Source: Ga0077560 sp046330395
Lineage (GTDB): Bacteria > Actinomycetota > Thermoleophilia > Miltoncostaeales > Miltoncostaeaceae
Direction of reading: 5' to 3'
Assembly (NCBI GenBank): GCA_046330395.1
Contig: JAXLSS010000018.1
Span: forward strand, 1-64,000
DNA: 64,000 nt
Shown: one piece after another, positions 47,423-56,347 of the stretch
How the letters are laid out: each line of letters opens with the position of its first letter
Position numbering within the stretch: the stretch's first letter is position 1
The notes under the pieces: generated by a model
The model's input: the letters and a program-made list of their open reading frames with translations, nothing else
Told to the model about the DNA's origin: nothing
The model's database searches: none
Made by a program: the position numbers and the translations under genes

Positions 47423-48580
47423 ATGATACGCGGCGTGGACCGCGGGATCGTGTTGGAGGGACTGGTCCTGCGCGGCCGCCGGATCGCACGGGGTGCGGTG
47501 GGGGTGCACGCCGGCCATCTGCTGCTGGGCGGCCCCATGGCACGCCGCCGCCGGCTGCGCCTGCCCGAGGGGTGGGTGGTGTGCGCCGGGTTCGTGGACC
47601 TGCAGGTGAACGGCCTGGGCGGCGCCCAGGTGGGCCAGGACCCGGCCCAGAACGCCCACGTGGCGGCCCTGCTGCCCCGTCACGGCGTCACGGCCTTCTG
47701 CCCAACCCTGGTCACGCGCCCCGACGACGCCTTCCGGGCCGCCGCCGCGGGGCTGGCCGGCGCGCCGTGGCCCCCGCGCGGCGCGCGCAGCCTGGGGGTG
47801 CACCTGGAGGGGCCGCTCCTGTCGCCGGAGCGGCCGGGCGTGCACCCGGTGGACGTGATCCGGGCAAGCTCGGCCACCGGGGTGCTGCGCCTGGTGGAGC
47901 TGCTGGAACCCCGGGTGGTGACCCTTGCGCCCGAGCGGGACGGGGCCCGTGAGGTGATCGCGACGGCCGCCCGCGGCGGGGCCCTGGTGAGCATCGGGCA
48001 CACCGACGCCGACGCGGAGGCCACGCGCCGGGCCATCGACGCCGGTGCCCGCATGGTGACCCACACCCTCAACGCCATGCGCCCGCCCACGGCCCGCGAC
48101 CCCGGTCCCTTCGGCGTGTCGCTCACCGACCCGCGGGTGCGCGTGGGGGTGATCGCCGACGGCGTGCACGTGGCCCCCGAGCTGCTGCGGGTGATCAGCC
48201 GTGCCACCGGCGCGCGGCTGCTGGCGGTGAGCGACGCCGTGGCCGCCACGGCCGCGGCACCGGGCGACTACGACCTGGGCGGCATCCGGGTGCACACCGA
48301 CGGCGCGCACGTGGTGGACGACGCCGGGCGCCTGGCCGGCAGCGCCACCGCCCTGGACGCGGCCCCGCGGGTGCTGCGCGGGGCGGGGGTGTCACGGGCG
48401 GCGGCGCTGGACGCCGTCTCCGGGGCGCCGCGGCGGGCGCTGGGGCTGCCGCCGGGGTTGCGCGACGGCGCGGTGGCCGACGTGGTGGTGGTGGACGAGC
48501 GGGACCGCCCCCGGCTCACCCTCATCGGGGGCGACGTGGCCTGGGCCCACGAGTCGCTGGCCGCCACCCTCGATCAGTAG
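47423..48580 (+). CDS. nagA: N-acetylglucosamine-6-phosphate deacetylase
   Basis: 385 aa from ATG 47423; GTG 47435 is an alternative. An amidohydrolase that deacetylates GlcNAc-6-P during wall recycling. FVDLQVNGLGG matches the mono-metal NagA type in which the usual HxH is replaced (as in E. coli). Other signatures are GVHLEGPLLSPER, LVSIGHTDADAEATRRAIDA, VTHTLNAMRP and the catalytic Asp in LLAVSDAVAAT. It ends in seven-base overlap with the convergent nitrilase-family gene. Confidence 0.88.
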   Translation: MIRGVDRGIVLEGLVLRGRRIARGAVGVHAGHLLLGGPMARRRRLRLPEGWVVCAGFVDLQVNGLGGAQVGQDPAQNAHVAALLPRHGVTAFCPTLVTRPDDAFRAAAAGLAGAPWPPRGARSLGVHLEGPLLSPERPGVHPVDVIRASSATGVLRLVELLEPRVVTLAPERDGAREVIATAARGGALVSIGHTDADAEATRRAIDAGARMVTHTLNAMRPPTARDPGPFGVSLTDPRVRVGVIADGVHVAPELLRVISRATGARLLAVSDAVAATAAAPGDYDLGGIRVHTDGAHVVDDAGRLAGSATALDAAPRVLRGAGVSRAAALDAVSGAPRRALGLPPGLRDGAVADVVVVDERDRPRLTLIGGDVAWAHESLAATLDQ

Positions 48581-49398
48581 AGCTCCGGGCGGCGGTGCCG
48601 CAGGGCCGGCAGCGACGCGCGGATGCGCCGCTGGTGGGCAAGGTCCAGATCGGCCACGGCCACGCCCTCCCCGTCGGGCACGGTTGCCAGCACCACGCCC
48701 CACGGGTCCACGATCATGCTGCGGCCGTGCGAGCGCGTGCCGTCGGCGTGGGTGCCGAACTGGTCGGCGGCCACCACGAAGCACTGGTTCTCGATGGCCC
48801 GGGCGCGCAGCAGCGGCTCCCAGTGGTCCCTGCCGGTGGCCGCCGTGAACGCCGCGGGCACGGCCAGCGCGGTGGCGCCGCGGTCCACCAGGGCCCGGTA
48901 CAGCTCCGGGAAGCGCAGGTCGTAACAGACGGTGAGCCCCAGCCGCAGGCCGGCCGCGTCGCCCACCGCCAGCTCCGCGCCCGGCGCGGTGCAGTCGGAC
49001 TCGCGGTAGGTGTGCCCGTCCACCGCCACGTCGAACAGGTGGGTCTTGCGGTACACCGCCACGTCGGCCCCGTCGCGGCCCACCAGCACGCTGGTGTTGA
49101 ACGTGCGCGCGCCCTCCGGGGTGCGCTCGGCGATGCTGCCGGCCAGGATCGCCACGTCCCACCGGCGCGCCCAGCCCCGCACGGCGGCCAGCGAGGGCCC
49201 GTCCAGGGCCTCGGCGCCCTCAAGGGTACGACGGGTGTCGTGAATGAGGTTCCAGCGCTCGGGCAGCACCACCAGGTGGGCGCCGCGTTCCACCGCCGCG
49301 CCCACCAGCCGCTCGGCGGCCTCCAGGTTGTCGTCCACCACCCCGCAGGTGGCCATCTGCACCACGGCGACCCGGGACCGTTCGGCGCTACCATCCAT
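48574..49398 (-). CDS. Carbon-nitrogen hydrolase (Nit/omega-amidase-like)
   Basis: 274 aa from ATG 49398. Nitrilase superfamily with the complete catalytic triad: Glu in LVVLPERWNLIHD, Lys in VAVYRKTHLFDVAV and Cys in LGLTVCYDLRFPELYRALVD. Length and the CYDLRFPELYR string fit the Nit1/Nit2 branch, which hydrolyses deaminated glutathione or omega-amides (metabolite repair). Cytosolic. Divergent from the NifU-like gene. Confidence 0.88.
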   Translation of the reverse strand: MDGSAERSRVAVVQMATCGVVDDNLEAAERLVGAAVERGAHLVVLPERWNLIHDTRRTLEGAEALDGPSLAAVRGWARRWDVAILAGSIAERTPEGARTFNTSVLVGRDGADVAVYRKTHLFDVAVDGHTYRESDCTAPGAELAVGDAAGLRLGLTVCYDLRFPELYRALVDRGATALAVPAAFTAATGRDHWEPLLRARAIENQCFVVAADQFGTHADGTRSHGRSMIVDPWGVVLATVPDGEGVAVADLDLAHQRRIRASLPALRHRRPELY

Positions 49399-49424
49399 CG
49401 TCACACCCACCTGAAGGAGCCCAC

Positions 49425-49658
49425 ATGTCGGCCGAGATTCTGTCGCGCATCGAGGATGTCCTCGACCAGGTCCGTCCCGCACTGCACTCCGACGGCGGTG
49501 ACGTGGAGCTGGTGGACTTCGACGAGGAGGGCTTCGTGCACCTCCAGATGCACGGCGCCTGCGGCGGCTGCCCCATGTCCACCGCCACCCTGTCGCTGGG
49601 CATCGAGGCCGAGTTGCGCCGCCAGATCCCCGAGGTGGAGGGCGTGATCACGGTGTAG
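49425..49658 (+). CDS. NifU C-terminal domain Fe-S scaffold/carrier protein
   Basis: 77 aa stand-alone Nfu domain with the conserved CxxC in MHGACGGCPMSTATLSLGIE and the HSDGGDVELVDF N-terminal strand. It carries 4Fe-4S clusters to apo-proteins. A good ribosome site (GAAGGAG) precedes ATG 49425. Possible clients in this window are the LutAB-like proteins and the RlmD-like methyltransferase. A perfect hairpin follows the stop. Confidence 0.93.
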   Translation: MSAEILSRIEDVLDQVRPALHSDGGDVELVDFDEEGFVHLQMHGACGGCPMSTATLSLGIEAELRRQIPEVEGVITV

Positions 49659-49664
49659 TGCATG

Positions 49665-49688
49665 CCGGGCCCGCCGAAGCGGGCCCGG
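49665..49688. terminator. Hairpin after the NifU-like gene
   Basis: Perfect 10-bp stem CCGGGCCCGC/GCGGGCCCGG with tetraloop CGAA, starting six bases after the TAG. It probably terminates the NifU-like transcript and may also stop read-through from the tRNA on the other strand. Confidence 0.6.
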
Positions 49689-49692
49689 GCGG

Positions 49693-49712
49693 CGGGAGTC
49701 GGGTCTCTCCCG
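49693..49712. terminator. Hairpin downstream of tRNA-Pro
   Basis: CGGGAG-N8-CTCCCG, ten bases past the 3' end of the tRNA on the minus strand. Suitable as the tRNA terminator. Confidence 0.4.
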
Positions 49713-49722
49713 TGCGGTCACA

Positions 49723-49796
49723 TCGGGGTGCCCGGATTTGAACCGGGGACCTCTCCGACCCGAACGGAGCGCGCTACCAAGCTGCGCCACACCCCG
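49723..49796 (-). tRNA. tRNA-Pro, anticodon CGG
   Basis: 74 nt cloverleaf on the minus strand. Acceptor stem CGGGGTG/CACCCCG with discriminator A, D-arm GCGC-AGCTTGGTAG-CGC, and anticodon stem CTCCG/CGGAG around loop TTCGGGT, giving anticodon CGG (reads CCG). The T-arm is CCCCGGTTCAAATCCGGG. CCA is not encoded. The anticodon suits a genome in which CCG is a frequent Pro codon. Confidence 0.93.
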
Positions 49797-49884
49797 GACC
49801 TGCGGCCGTGGATCGTAGCTGACCGGACCGCGGCCCGCCACGGCGTGCCGGGTGCAGTTTGGGTGAGTCTCAACACTCGTTGCA

Positions 49885-50736
49885 TTGCGCACCGGCCGAG
49901 CCACCCGATACCTTGTCTGGATCGCCACGCTCGAAGAACACCGCACGACCGAATCCGCCCACGCCACGCCCCGGCCCCCGGGACCACTGGCGCGGCTGCG
50001 CGCGGCCCGTGACCGCCGCCCCTGGACGGGCGAGGTGGCGCTGTTCGCCGTGGCGCTGCTGGTGTACGAGGCCTCGCGCGCGCTGGTGATCGGCAGCCCC
50101 TCCACGGCGTTCCAGAACGCCGCCGACCTCATCAACTTCGAGAAGAGCTCGGGGTTGTTCGTGGAGGTGTCCATCCAGCAGTGGTTGCTCAACCACGTGG
50201 CCCTCACCACCCTGCTCAACAAGTTCTACATGCTGGGCCACTGGATCATCACGCCCATCTTCTTCGTGTGGCTCTACAAGCGCCGGCCGCGCATGTACCC
50301 GTACGTGCGCAACGCGTTCCTGGCCGCCAACGCCATCGCCCTGGCGGTGTTCGTGGTGTTCCCGGTGGCGCCGCCGCGGCTCAACGGCAGCGACGGCTTC
50401 GTGGACACGCTGCGCGGGCTCAGCAACATCGACCTGCACGGCGGCCCGCTGTCCGGCTGGTTCAACCCCAACGCCGCGGTGCCGTCCATGCACTTCGGCT
50501 ACTCGTTCATGATCGGCGTGGTGGTGGCCCTGCTGGTGCGCCACTGGGCGCTGCGGCTGGCCGCCCTGGCCTACCCGGCCCTGGTGTTCCTCACCATCAC
50601 CGGCACCGCCAACCACTACGTGGTGGACAGCCTGGCCGGCGGCCTGGTGATCGCCATGGGCTTCATCATGGTGCAGGCCTGGACCATGCTGCGCCCGCGC
50701 CCCGCCCCGGTGCCCATGCGCCGGGCGGACGACTGA
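49885..50736 (+). CDS. PAP2-family membrane phosphatase/phosphotransferase (AUR1-like)
   Basis: 283 aa from a TTG at 49885; no better start lies nearby, so the N-terminus is uncertain. About six membrane helices. The PAP2 signatures AAVPSMHFGYSFMIGVVVAL and TGTANHYVVDSLAGGLVIAM give the catalytic His residues. The layout with NKFYMLGHWIITPIFFVWLY matches the inositol-phosphorylceramide-synthase-like branch found in actinobacteria. It probably dephosphorylates or transfers a lipid headgroup at the membrane. Confidence 0.85.
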   Translation: MRTGRATRYLVWIATLEEHRTTESAHATPRPPGPLARLRAARDRRPWTGEVALFAVALLVYEASRALVIGSPSTAFQNAADLINFEKSSGLFVEVSIQQWLLNHVALTTLLNKFYMLGHWIITPIFFVWLYKRRPRMYPYVRNAFLAANAIALAVFVVFPVAPPRLNGSDGFVDTLRGLSNIDLHGGPLSGWFNPNAAVPSMHFGYSFMIGVVVALLVRHWALRLAALAYPALVFLTITGTANHYVVDSLAGGLVIAMGFIMVQAWTMLRPRPAPVPMRRADD

Positions 50737-50975
50737 GACCGGGCGCGCCTCGCGCACGGCGGGTCCGGCGAAATTTCTGCCGCACCGTCCGGGACCAACG
50801 GTTGAATGCCCCCCGATGAGCGAGCTACCCTGCGCTGCATGTCCGCACGATCAGTCGGAGCACATCGGGCTACATGATGACCTCCGACCCGTGCGCATGC
50901 GTCCCGCCTGGACCCCGCCATTTTCGGCGCGTGGGCCGGCTGGAGACGGGGCGCACCACCGTCGAGGAGGTACGC

Positions 50976-51182
50976 ATGGCAGTGCACCTCACCCCGGACG
51001 AGATGTCCGAGGCGCTTGGCCTTTCCCGCAAGGAAGTCGTCCGTTTGTGCATGCAGGAGGCCGTCCCGATCTACAACGGCCGCATCGACAAGACGCTGTT
51101 CCTCAGCTCCATGAGCGCAGCCGGCAGGCGACTGCCGGACGCGGCGGAGACCATGCTCGTCGACTCAGCGGCGGTGCACTAG
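50976..51182 (+). CDS. Small HTH/excisionase-like DNA-binding protein
   Basis: 68 aa with a strong GAGGAGG site five bases before ATG 50976. Residues 5-45 (LTPDEMSEALGLSRKEVVRL, then VPIYNGRIDKTLFLSS) form a MerR/excisionase-type HTH with a short wing. No integrase lies nearby, so it is probably a chromosomal regulator rather than a phage remnant. It precedes dacB in the same direction. Confidence 0.65.
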   Translation: MAVHLTPDEMSEALGLSRKEVVRLCMQEAVPIYNGRIDKTLFLSSMSAAGRRLPDAAETMLVDSAAVH

Positions 51183-51229
51183 CACCGCGTCCCACCCCGA
51201 ACGGGGCGGGCGCGTCCCACCCCACATCC

Positions 51230-52552
51230 CGAACCACGAAGACCGGCGTCGCGGCCCTGCTGCTCGCCGGTCTTCTCGTGTGCGCCGCCGGAACGGCCGC
51301 CGGTCAGACCGCACCCCTCAACCCCGCCCAGGGGGCGCTGGGCACCTGGACGCGCGCGCACCCCGACGCCGGGGTGGTGATCTGGCGGCTGGTGCCGGCG
51401 GGCGACCCCGTGCCCGTGGCCGAGTACCGGCCCGACACCCCGCAGATGCCGGCGTCGGTGAACAAGCTGCTCACCAGCACCGCCGCGCTGGTGGCCATGG
51501 GCCCGCGATTCCAGTTCCGCACCACCCTGGCCATCGCCCCGGGCGCCACCGTGCGCGCCGGCACGCTGCATGGCGGCCTGTACCTGGTGGGCTCAGGCGA
51601 CCCCACGCTGTCCACGAGGGGCTACGCCCGGCACTACCTGGACGGCGTGGGCGGGTCGTTCGACGCGCTGCCGAAGGCCGTGCGCGCTCGTGGCATCCGC
51701 CGCGTGGCTGGCCCCATCGTGGCCGACGAGTCGGTGTTGGACTCCCGCCGCGTGGGCGACCAGTGGCGCTCCTACTACGGCCTGTACTGCCCGCCCCTGT
51801 CCGGGGTGAGCGTCAACCAGGACTACGCCGGGGCGACGCAGGCCCACTACGTGACCGACCCGCCCCGGGGTGCCGCGGCCCAGCTGCGCGCCGCCCTCAA
51901 ACGCGTGCACGTGCGTCAGGCGGGACCGCTGCGCGCCGGCAGCGCCCCGGCGGGCGCGGTCACCATCGGCACGGCGGTGAGCCCGCCCCTGCGCGACATC
52001 CTGCGCCGCATGAACCACGAGAGCGACAACTTCATCGCCGAGACCCTGCGCAAGGACGTGGGTGCCGCCGCCGGCGCCGCGGGCAGCACGCGCGCGGGCA
52101 GCGCCGCCACCACCCGCATCCTCAACGAGCTCGGGGTGCTGTCGCCCAACGACCGCCTCGTGGACGGCTCGGGCCTGTCCCGCGCCAATCAGGTCACGGC
52201 CGCCACCTTCGTGCGCACCCTGGCCGCCGCGAACCGGGACGCCGTGTGGGGACCGGCGCTGATCAACTCGCTGCCGCGGGGCGGCGAGGGCACCCTCATC
52301 CACCGCTTCCTGGAGCCCGGCCTGCGCCACCGGGTGCACGCCAAGACCGGCTACATCGACGGGGTGTCGGGCCTGGCCGGCGTGGTGGACTCCACCGGGG
52401 GCGTCCGGTACGCCTTCGCGTTCCTCATCAACGACATCGACATCCTGGGCGCCAAGCGCACCGAGGACCGCATCGTGCGCCTGCTGGCCGGGGGGCGGCT
52501 GGACGCGGCTACGGCTCCGCCGGTGTACCGGGTGCGGGCCGCGCGCCGCTGA
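51230..52552 (+). CDS. dacB: D-alanyl-D-alanine carboxypeptidase/endopeptidase (PBP4, DacB type)
   Basis: About 440 aa. A signal peptide is evident (TGVAALLLAGLLVCAAGTAA), but no ATG, GTG or TTG lies just before it in frame. The start given is approximate, and a rare start or an indel upstream is likely. Peptidase S13 triad: SxxK in MPASVNKLLTS, SxN in MNHESDNFIAETLRKD and KTG in RVHAKTGYIDGVSGLAGV. It acts on peptidoglycan stem peptides outside the membrane. Its 3' end overlaps convergent ligA by 44 bases. Confidence 0.85.
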   Translation, partial: RTTKTGVAALLLAGLLVCAAGTAAGQTAPLNPAQGALGTWTRAHPDAGVVIWRLVPAGDPVPVAEYRPDTPQMPASVNKLLTSTAALVAMGPRFQFRTTLAIAPGATVRAGTLHGGLYLVGSGDPTLSTRGYARHYLDGVGGSFDALPKAVRARGIRRVAGPIVADESVLDSRRVGDQWRSYYGLYCPPLSGVSVNQDYAGATQAHYVTDPPRGAAAQLRAALKRVHVRQAGPLRAGSAPAGAVTIGTAVSPPLRDILRRMNHESDNFIAETLRKDVGAAAGAAGSTRAGSAATTRILNELGVLSPNDRLVDGSGLSRANQVTAATFVRTLAAANRDAVWGPALINSLPRGGEGTLIHRFLEPGLRHRVHAKTGYIDGVSGLAGVVDSTGGVRYAFAFLINDIDILGAKRTEDRIVRLLAGGRLDAATAPPVYRVRAARR

Positions 52553-54572
52553 GCACCTCGGCGAACGCCGCCGCGTCGATCACGGGGATGCCCAGCTTCT
52601 CCGCCTTGGCCAGCTTGGACCCGGCGCCGGGTCCGGCCACGACGAACGTCGTGAGCTTGGACACCGAATCGGTGGCCTTGCCGCCCGCCGCCGCGACGGC
52701 CGCGCGGGCCTCCTCGCGGCTGTAGCCCTCCAGGGTCCCGGTCACCACCACGGTGGCGCCCTCCAGGGGACCGCCCCGCGCGGGACGCTCGGAGGGGTCC
52801 TGCGCCACGCGCAGGCCGGCGTCGCGCAGCCGCTGCAGCGTGTGGCGGTTGACCTCCGAGGACAGGTACTCGGCCACCGAGGCCGCCACCACCGGGCCCA
52901 CCCCGTCCGCGGTGGCCAGCTCGTCCTCGCTGGCGGCCAGCAGGTCGTCCAGCGAGGGCAGCACGTCGGCCAGCGCCTGGGCGGTGACGTCCCCCACGTG
53001 GCGGATGCCCAGCCCGTTCAGCAGCCGCGCCCAGGAGCGCTGCCGGGAGGCCTCCACGGCGCCCAGCAGGTTGGACACCGAGGTGGCCTGGAAGCCCTCC
53101 AGCGCCACCAGCTCGTCGCGGTGCGCCTGCAGGTCGTAGATGTCGGCCACGTCCCGCACCAGGCCCACCTCGAACAGCCTGGCCACGGTCTTCTCGCCCA
53201 GGCCCTCGATGTCCATGGCGCCGCGGGACACGAAGTGCTGGATGCTCTGCACGATCTGCGCCGGGCACGACCGGTTGGGGCAGCGCATCTGCACCTCGCC
53301 CTCCGGTTGCACGACGGGTGTCGTGCATGCGGGGCAGAGGGTGGGCATGGCGAACGGCACCTCGTCGCCCGTGCGGTCCTGGGTGAGCGGGGCCACCACC
53401 TGTGGGATGACGTCGCCGGCGCGCTGCACGATGACGCGGTCGCCGATGCGCAGGTCCTTGCGAGCGATGTCCTCCTGGTTGTGCAGGGTGGCCTGGCGCA
53501 CCGTGACGCCACCCACCTGCACGGGCTCCATGATGGCGTAGGGCACCAGGGCGCCGGTGCGACCCACGTTCACCCCGATGTCGTTGAGGCGGGTCGTGGC
53601 GGTGGTGGGCGCGAACTTGTACGCCACGGCCCAGCGCGGCGCACGACCCACCGCCCCCACGGCGGCCTGCACCGCCAGGTCGTCCACCTTCACCACGGCA
53701 CCGTCGATGTCGAAGTCCAGCTGGGCGCGCCGCGCCTCCCAGCGCTCGCAGGCCGCCGCCACCGCGGCGATGTCCGGCTCCACCGTGATGTCCGGGTTCA
53801 CCCGGAACCCCGCCTCGGCCAGCCACTCCAGCAGCTGTGACTGGGTGGCCAACTCCACCCCGTCGATGACGCCCACCCCGTAGCACCAGATGGACAGCGG
53901 CCGCTCGGCGGTGACGCGCGGGTCCATCTGGCGCAGGCTCCCGGCGGCCGCGTTCCGCGGGTTGGCGAACGTGGGCAGGCCGGCCGCGGCGCGAGTGGCG
54001 TTGAACTCGGCGAACGGGGCCAACGGCAGGTACACCTCGCCGCGCACCTCCACGCGCCGCGGGGCGGCCCCCGCGGGCAGGCGCAACCGGGCCGGGATGG
54101 CCCTGATGGTGCGCAGGTTGGCGGTGACGTCCTCCCCCACGGTGCCGTCGCCACGCGTGGCCCCGCGCACGAACCGGCCGTCCTCGTAGGTGAGGGCGAT
54201 GGCCAGGCCGTCGATCTTGGGTTCCACCACGAAGCCGGGCTCGGCATCCACCCCCGCGTTGCGCATGGCGTCCCGCAGCCGGCGGTGCCAGTCCACCAGC
54301 TCCTCCTGGCCGCGCGCGTTGGCCAGGCTCAGCATGGGAACCGAGTGCCGCACCTCGGCGAACTGCTCCGAGCCGCGTGCCCCCACCCGCTGGGTGGGCG
54401 AGTCGGGGTCCACCAGCTCGGGGTGCGCGGCCTCCAGCGCCTGCAACTCGCGCATCCAGTCGTCGTAGACGGCGTCGTCCACGGTGGGCGCGTCGCGCAC
54501 GTAGTAGTCGTGGTTGGCCCGGTCGAGCAGCTCGCGCAGCGCGGCGGCGCGATCCCCGGGCCCGCCGGTCAT
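52509..54572 (-). CDS. ligA: NAD-dependent DNA ligase
   Basis: 687 aa. Domain Ia (NHDYYVRDAPTVDDAVYDDW, the NMN-binding Tyr pair), adenylation domain with the catalytic Lys in VVEPKIDGLAIALTYEDGRF, OB-fold, Cys4 zinc finger (LCPACTTP and CPNRSCPAQIVQ), HhH repeats and C-terminal BRCT (ATVVVTGTLEGYSREEARAA). It seals nicks in replication and repair. The ATG overlaps the HAD phosphatase stop as ATGA. Confidence 0.97.
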   Translation of the reverse strand: MTGGPGDRAAALRELLDRANHDYYVRDAPTVDDAVYDDWMRELQALEAAHPELVDPDSPTQRVGARGSEQFAEVRHSVPMLSLANARGQEELVDWHRRLRDAMRNAGVDAEPGFVVEPKIDGLAIALTYEDGRFVRGATRGDGTVGEDVTANLRTIRAIPARLRLPAGAAPRRVEVRGEVYLPLAPFAEFNATRAAAGLPTFANPRNAAAGSLRQMDPRVTAERPLSIWCYGVGVIDGVELATQSQLLEWLAEAGFRVNPDITVEPDIAAVAAACERWEARRAQLDFDIDGAVVKVDDLAVQAAVGAVGRAPRWAVAYKFAPTTATTRLNDIGVNVGRTGALVPYAIMEPVQVGGVTVRQATLHNQEDIARKDLRIGDRVIVQRAGDVIPQVVAPLTQDRTGDEVPFAMPTLCPACTTPVVQPEGEVQMRCPNRSCPAQIVQSIQHFVSRGAMDIEGLGEKTVARLFEVGLVRDVADIYDLQAHRDELVALEGFQATSVSNLLGAVEASRQRSWARLLNGLGIRHVGDVTAQALADVLPSLDDLLAASEDELATADGVGPVVAASVAEYLSSEVNRHTLQRLRDAGLRVAQDPSERPARGGPLEGATVVVTGTLEGYSREEARAAVAAAGGKATDSVSKLTTFVVAGPGAGSKLAKAEKLGIPVIDAAAFAEVLSGARPAPGTPAEP

Positions 54573-55213
54573 GGCAGCAGCACCCGGCGCAGCTCGTCCA
54601 CGGTGTCGCAGATGGCGTCCGGCGCCTCGGGCTGCAGCGTGGCGCGGGGGAAGAATCCCCAGGTGACGCCGATGGTGGCCATCCCGGCGGCGCGGCCCGC
54701 CTGCAGGTCGAAGGGCGCGTCGCCCACGTAGCAGGCGCCTTCGGCGCCCATGCCCAGGCGCTCCAGGGCCACCCGCAGCGGCGTGGGGTCGGGCTTGTGG
54801 ACGGCCGAGTCGTCGGCGGTGATGACCACGTCGAACAGGTGGCCCAGCGGCAGGCAGTCCCAGGCCAGGTCCACGGCGTCGCGCGACTTGGAGGTGATGA
54901 TGCCCAGGCGCCGTCCGGCGGCCCGCAGGTCGCCCAGCAGTGCGTCCATGCCGTCGTAGGCCCGCAGCAGGGCGGCGGTGTTGGCGTGGTTCCACACCCG
55001 GTACACCTCGTACAGCTCGTCCGCGCGATCGGCGTCGAACACGCGCATCTGCTCGATCAGCGGCCGGCCCACGTTGGCCACCAGCTGCTCGTCGGTGAGC
55101 TCCCGGCCCAGCACCTGGCGGGTGGCGTGGCGGTGCGACTCGCGGATGAGGGCCACGGTGTCGATCACCGTGCCGTCCAGGTCGAACAGGACGGGGTCGG
55201 GGGTGCGTGTCAC
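54569..55213 (-). CDS. HAD-family phosphatase (PpaX/Gph-like)
   Basis: 214 aa from a GTG overlapping the surE stop. HAD motifs: I, VLFDLDGTVIDT; II, IITSKSRDA; III, the Lys in VHKPDPTPLRVAL; IV, YVGDAPFDLQAGRAAGM. The helical cap between motifs I and II is of the phosphoglycolate phosphatase/pyrophosphatase subclass. Candidate substrates are phosphoglycolate from DNA repair or pyrophosphate. It sits in the operon surE-HAD-ligA. Confidence 0.9.
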   Translation of the reverse strand: MTRTPDPVLFDLDGTVIDTVALIRESHRHATRQVLGRELTDEQLVANVGRPLIEQMRVFDADRADELYEVYRVWNHANTAALLRAYDGMDALLGDLRAAGRRLGIITSKSRDAVDLAWDCLPLGHLFDVVITADDSAVHKPDPTPLRVALERLGMGAEGACYVGDAPFDLQAGRAAGMATIGVTWGFFPRATLQPEAPDAICDTVDELRRVLLP

Positions 55214-56019
55214 GTGCGCTCCGGAAGGATCTCGCCGGCCGCGAACAGGCCGGACAGGGCGGCGAGCCCCTCCGCGGAGGTGAGCTCGAAGTGCAGCGGG
55301 GTCACCGAGATCTCCCCGGCCTCGATGGCCTCGAAGTCGGTGCCCGCCTCGGGGTGGCTGGACGGCTGGTCGCCGTAGATGGTGTAGCGGCGCCGGTTGC
55401 CCTCCGTGGCCACCAGGGTGAGCGCATCGTTGTAGATGCGGCGCCCCAGCCGCGTGGCGCGCCCCTGCGGCGGGGTGTGGGCGGGACGGGCCGGCGCGTT
55501 CACGGTGAGCATCACGCCTGTGGGGAAGGCGCCACCCACCATGACGGGGACAAGGTCGGCCACGAACTCGGCCACGGCGGTGAAGTCGTAGTGGGCACCG
55601 TCGAAGCGCTCGTTGGGCGGCCCGTCGTACTGCTGGGACACCGCGATGGCGGGCCACCCCAGCAGCACCCCCTCCAGCGCGGCGGCCACGGTGCCCGAGT
55701 AGGTCACGTCGTCACCCAGGTTGAGCCCCAGGTTGATGCCGCTCACCACCACGTCCGGCACGTCGCCCACCAGCCCGAGGGCCCCGAGGCGCACGCAGTC
55801 CACAGGGGTGCCGTCGGTGGCGAAGGCCGTCGAGCCGTCCGCCAGAGCGACCTCCTCCACGTGCAGGGGGTCGTGGAAGGTGATGCCGCGCCCGATGGCG
55901 CTGCGGTTGCGGTCGGGCGCGATGACGCTGACCGTGCCCACGCGCTCCAGCGCCCGCTTGAGGGCCAGCAGACCGGGCGAGCTGACGCCGTCGTCGTTGG
56001 TGACCAAGATGTGCGTCAT
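55210..56019 (-). CDS. surE: 5'/3'-nucleotidase SurE
   Basis: 269 aa from ATG 56019. SurE metal motif HILVTNDDGVSSPGL, VIAPDRNRSAIGRGIT and PDVVVSGINLGLNLGDDVTY with the conserved Asn, then SGTVAAALEG. It hydrolyses nucleoside monophosphates in the cytosol. First gene of a surE-HAD-ligA run with GTGA and ATGA overlaps. Confidence 0.95.
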   Translation of the reverse strand: MTHILVTNDDGVSSPGLLALKRALERVGTVSVIAPDRNRSAIGRGITFHDPLHVEEVALADGSTAFATDGTPVDCVRLGALGLVGDVPDVVVSGINLGLNLGDDVTYSGTVAAALEGVLLGWPAIAVSQQYDGPPNERFDGAHYDFTAVAEFVADLVPVMVGGAFPTGVMLTVNAPARPAHTPPQGRATRLGRRIYNDALTLVATEGNRRRYTIYGDQPSSHPEAGTDFEAIEAGEISVTPLHFELTSAEGLAALSGLFAAGEILPERT

Positions 56020-56095
56020 CCGCGGTTCCGAGTATGGCAAACCGCGCGGCTGGGCCCACCCGCCGTGGCGGGCGCGGGCACTGCGGCGTGGAGGA

Positions 56096-56347
56096 TCAGC
56101 GCAGGGTCCTCGCGTCGCCCCGGACGCGCCGAGCGCGAGAGATCAGGGCCAGGAGGGTGATCGTCGCGAGGCCCACGGCGGCGAGGCCCAGGTCACGCTC
56201 CGCCGAGTCGCCCGCCCAGACCGCACGCAGCGCCCACGCCACCCCGACGGCCACCGCGGCGATGCCCCAGGGCAGCCAGCGAGGCGCCGGGCGCTCGGAT
56301 GACGCGGAGGGGATCACGAGGGCGTACATGCGGTCGCGCAGGCTCAT
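56096..56347 (-). CDS. Small two-helix membrane protein
   Basis: 83 aa, unrecognised. A short charged N-terminus (MSLRDRMYALVIPS) and two hydrophobic helices (LPWGIAAVAVGVAWALRAVW and LGLAAVGLATITLLALI) with a basic C-terminus. Its ATG overlaps the truA stop as ATGA, so it is expressed with truA. Confidence 0.6.
   Translation of the reverse strand: MSLRDRMYALVIPSASSERPAPRWLPWGIAAVAVGVAWALRAVWAGDSAERDLGLAAVGLATITLLALISRARRVRGDARTLR

Noticed and set aside
50976..51182. Prophage or integrated element marked by the excisionase-like small protein
   Set aside because: No integrase, attachment repeats or phage genes nearby; the adjacent tRNA-Pro is intact with no duplicated 3' end visible.
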